Source: Oryzias latipes (taxonomy: Eukaryota; Chordata; Actinopteri; Beloniformes; Adrianichthyidae). Taken from it: 64,000 bases of DNA. The notes below the pieces were generated by a model. The model was not told the origin of the DNA and made no database searches. It saw only the letters and a program-made list of their open reading frames with translations. The stretch covers positions 6,925,307 to 6,989,306 of the forward strand of contig NC_019866.2 in the NCBI RefSeq assembly GCF_002234675.1, written 5' to 3'. Positions 62,101 to 64,000 of the stretch are shown in pieces (position 1 is the stretch's first letter; the number at the start of each line of letters is the position of its first letter). Made by a program: the position numbers and the translations under genes.

Positions 62101-64000
62101 GTTGAGAAAATTCCCTGTCAAGTGAGGAATCCCATATGAATTTTACTGTTGTTGTGTTGTAATGGAAGCTTGGGCCTCACGGGTCAGAGGATGTTTACCG
62201 CAGAGCTTCAGCATCACAGATCAGGACATCATGGGGATGGAGGGACACTAGACAAAACAATGTCCTATTTAAAGATGGGTCACTGCTAATAATAAACTGA
62301 GAGGGCTAGAGGGGTGAAGTTGAAAACAATCGCTTATTATTTATGTGTAGAAGACATTTTTAAGATGTGTTAGTTAACTAAAATGCAGGTGATTACATGA
62401 TAGTATCTGTTATTTAACTCAGACTTTCTATCATGTGACTGACCTAAAGCTCATATTGGTATCATTAGCGAGCATCCATCTATCACAGCAAGCTTTTATT
62501 TTGACATCTGTAAGAGGCCCAGTAGACCCAGTTCAATAGCTTGTTCTGGTAATGTCTGATTGTGCACAGGACTTGTTAATATTCTGGTGTCGTTCAGTCT
62601 TGAATGCATCGCCAAATGCTGTTCCCGTTCCATCATCACTGTCAGCCTGCTTCAGAAGCCCCTTTTTTAAATCAAAACAGACACTTGTGGTCGGACACAA
62701 TGGGCGTCATTGTTTCCCTTTGAAAGGACAGCATGTGCTTTGCTAATGCCGCACTTGCAGCAGCAAACCTCCGGGACAACTTCTGCTTTCAGCCTTTGAT
62801 TAAGGAGCGCTGTTCTGCATGGATGACTTCCTACAAGATGCCTGAAGGTTGTGGGAAAGGGCCAGCGAGCAAGTGTTGCCTCCATCTAGGGCCTGCCCCG
62901 GCCTCGGTGAATAGACAGTTGAGATTCTGGGTGCAGCTCGGTCCAGCTGGGGTGTGGGTGGCCACTGGTGACGTGAACCTAGTTGAACAGATGTAACCTA
63001 GATGAACAGATTTTACCAGGTACAAGAAGAAACGGAGATATAGCCTCTTCTTCTTCTTAAAAAAAATATATAAACACGTTTCAAATGCATTTTCTTGTCT
63101 TATTTACAACCTGTATTTAACTGATAAAGATTACACTTTATGTTTCATTGATTCATGTAAAATTATGACATCACAAAAACCTTTTCTATTCAAACAGATC
63201 TTTGGAATTTATCCACAAACACCAAATGTTGAAACCTGTTGTCATCATACACACATTTCTGTTTGGACTTCTGTTATTCTCTCAGGCTTGCTCAGAAAAA
63301 AAAGATAACAAACTTTTTCACAACAACTCTTAAAATATGTCTGCTCAAATTGATGTGCGAACCACAATCATGACAGCAATGATAATTGTAAACAATATTG
63401 ATGGGAAATATTTGGAGTTATTTAATGAACCATAAAAACCCCTGACAGCTATTTAAAATACAGCCAATCAAGATAATTGCTTTAGTTGGATGTTGTGTTT
63501 GTTTGCCTGTTGCCAAGCATTTGCAAATTCCTGCATGGAGCATTACCATCAATGCAAGGGTTAATGTAAAACCTGTAAAAGGTCACCTAGTTGAAGAGGA
63601 AAAAAACATTGGTGCAAAAAAAATCCCCCAAAATTACTGATTTATAATTTCAGGAATAATCAAATTTCTTTCTCTATGTGTGCAACATTTTGTATTATTT
63701 CCCAGCTATTCAGTGCAGGGTTAAACTAACCTGTCACAGATGCTTCTCGTGGGAAATGAAAAGCCTCATAAGTAGCAGTGCAGTTTCCCACGGATACTAG
63801 AAGAGGTCTTTACATCAGGAAGCTTCCTTAAAACCTAGTCTATAGCATTTTTAGCAAGCTAAATGATAGAAACGTGTGTTTTTTGGTTGTATTTGAGCTT
63901 CAGAATAAATGAAAAATCAGTTAAAAGTTCTTCCAAATGCCCACTGTTACTGTTTTCCGTTATGTGAAAAGCAAGCCAAAGATCCTCATTATTTTTGTCT

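Overview
The window is eukaryotic nuclear DNA from a ray-finned (teleost) fish. The evidence is large AT-rich introns with GT/AG junctions, four multi-exon genes whose joined exons encode well-known vertebrate proteins, and a repeat load typical of teleosts: tRNA-headed SINEs, hAT, piggyBac-like and Tc1 DNA transposons, and a Tx1/L1-type LINE. The species cannot be fixed from the sequence; the repeat families look Oryzias-like, but that is only an impression.

Layout. (1) 1-22638, minus strand: gpatch8. Eight coding exons are visible, and the large last exon runs off the left edge, so 618 residues are present. They hold the G-patch, a U1-type C2H2 finger and part of the disordered tail. (2) 22639-26600: gene-free, with repeat fragments. 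(3) 26.6-36.2 kb, plus strand: map3k14 (NIK, the non-canonical NF-kB kinase). Fifteen coding exons encode 866 residues with the TRAF3-binding motif, basic nuclear-localisation patch, kinase domain and C-terminal domain. One or two candidate non-coding first exons lie upstream. (4) 36.8-40.2 kb, minus strand: bax, the mitochondrial pore-forming apoptosis effector. Six exons encode 188 residues, and its 3' end converges on map3k14. (5) 40.6-42.6 kb, plus strand: rps11, five exons and 161 residues, divergent from bax across a 391-bp intergenic region. Two introns carry SNORD35-type C/D box snoRNAs. A third snoRNA copy sits downstream inside a duplicated piece of rps11. (6) 43.2-46.6 kb: a hAT-type MITE and a 5'-truncated LINE with an open reverse-transcriptase frame and perfect 15-bp target-site duplications. 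(7) 46.6-64 kb: no recognisable gene. It holds simple repeats, hAT and PIF/Harbinger-like MITEs, a hAT MITE nested in a piggyBac-like MITE, and a SINE.

The genes do not form an operon-like system. map3k14 and bax both act in cell-survival signalling, and bax and rps11 share a compact divergent promoter region. In human, GPATCH8 and MAP3K14 are on 17q21 while BAX and RPS11 are on 19q13.3, so this block joins two human segments.

I found no wholly new gene system. The most distinctive items are the extra snoRNA-bearing rps11 duplication, the altered glycine-rich loop in NIK, a SINE abutting a bax exon, a perfect inverted repeat inside gpatch8 coding sequence, and the dated transposon insertions.
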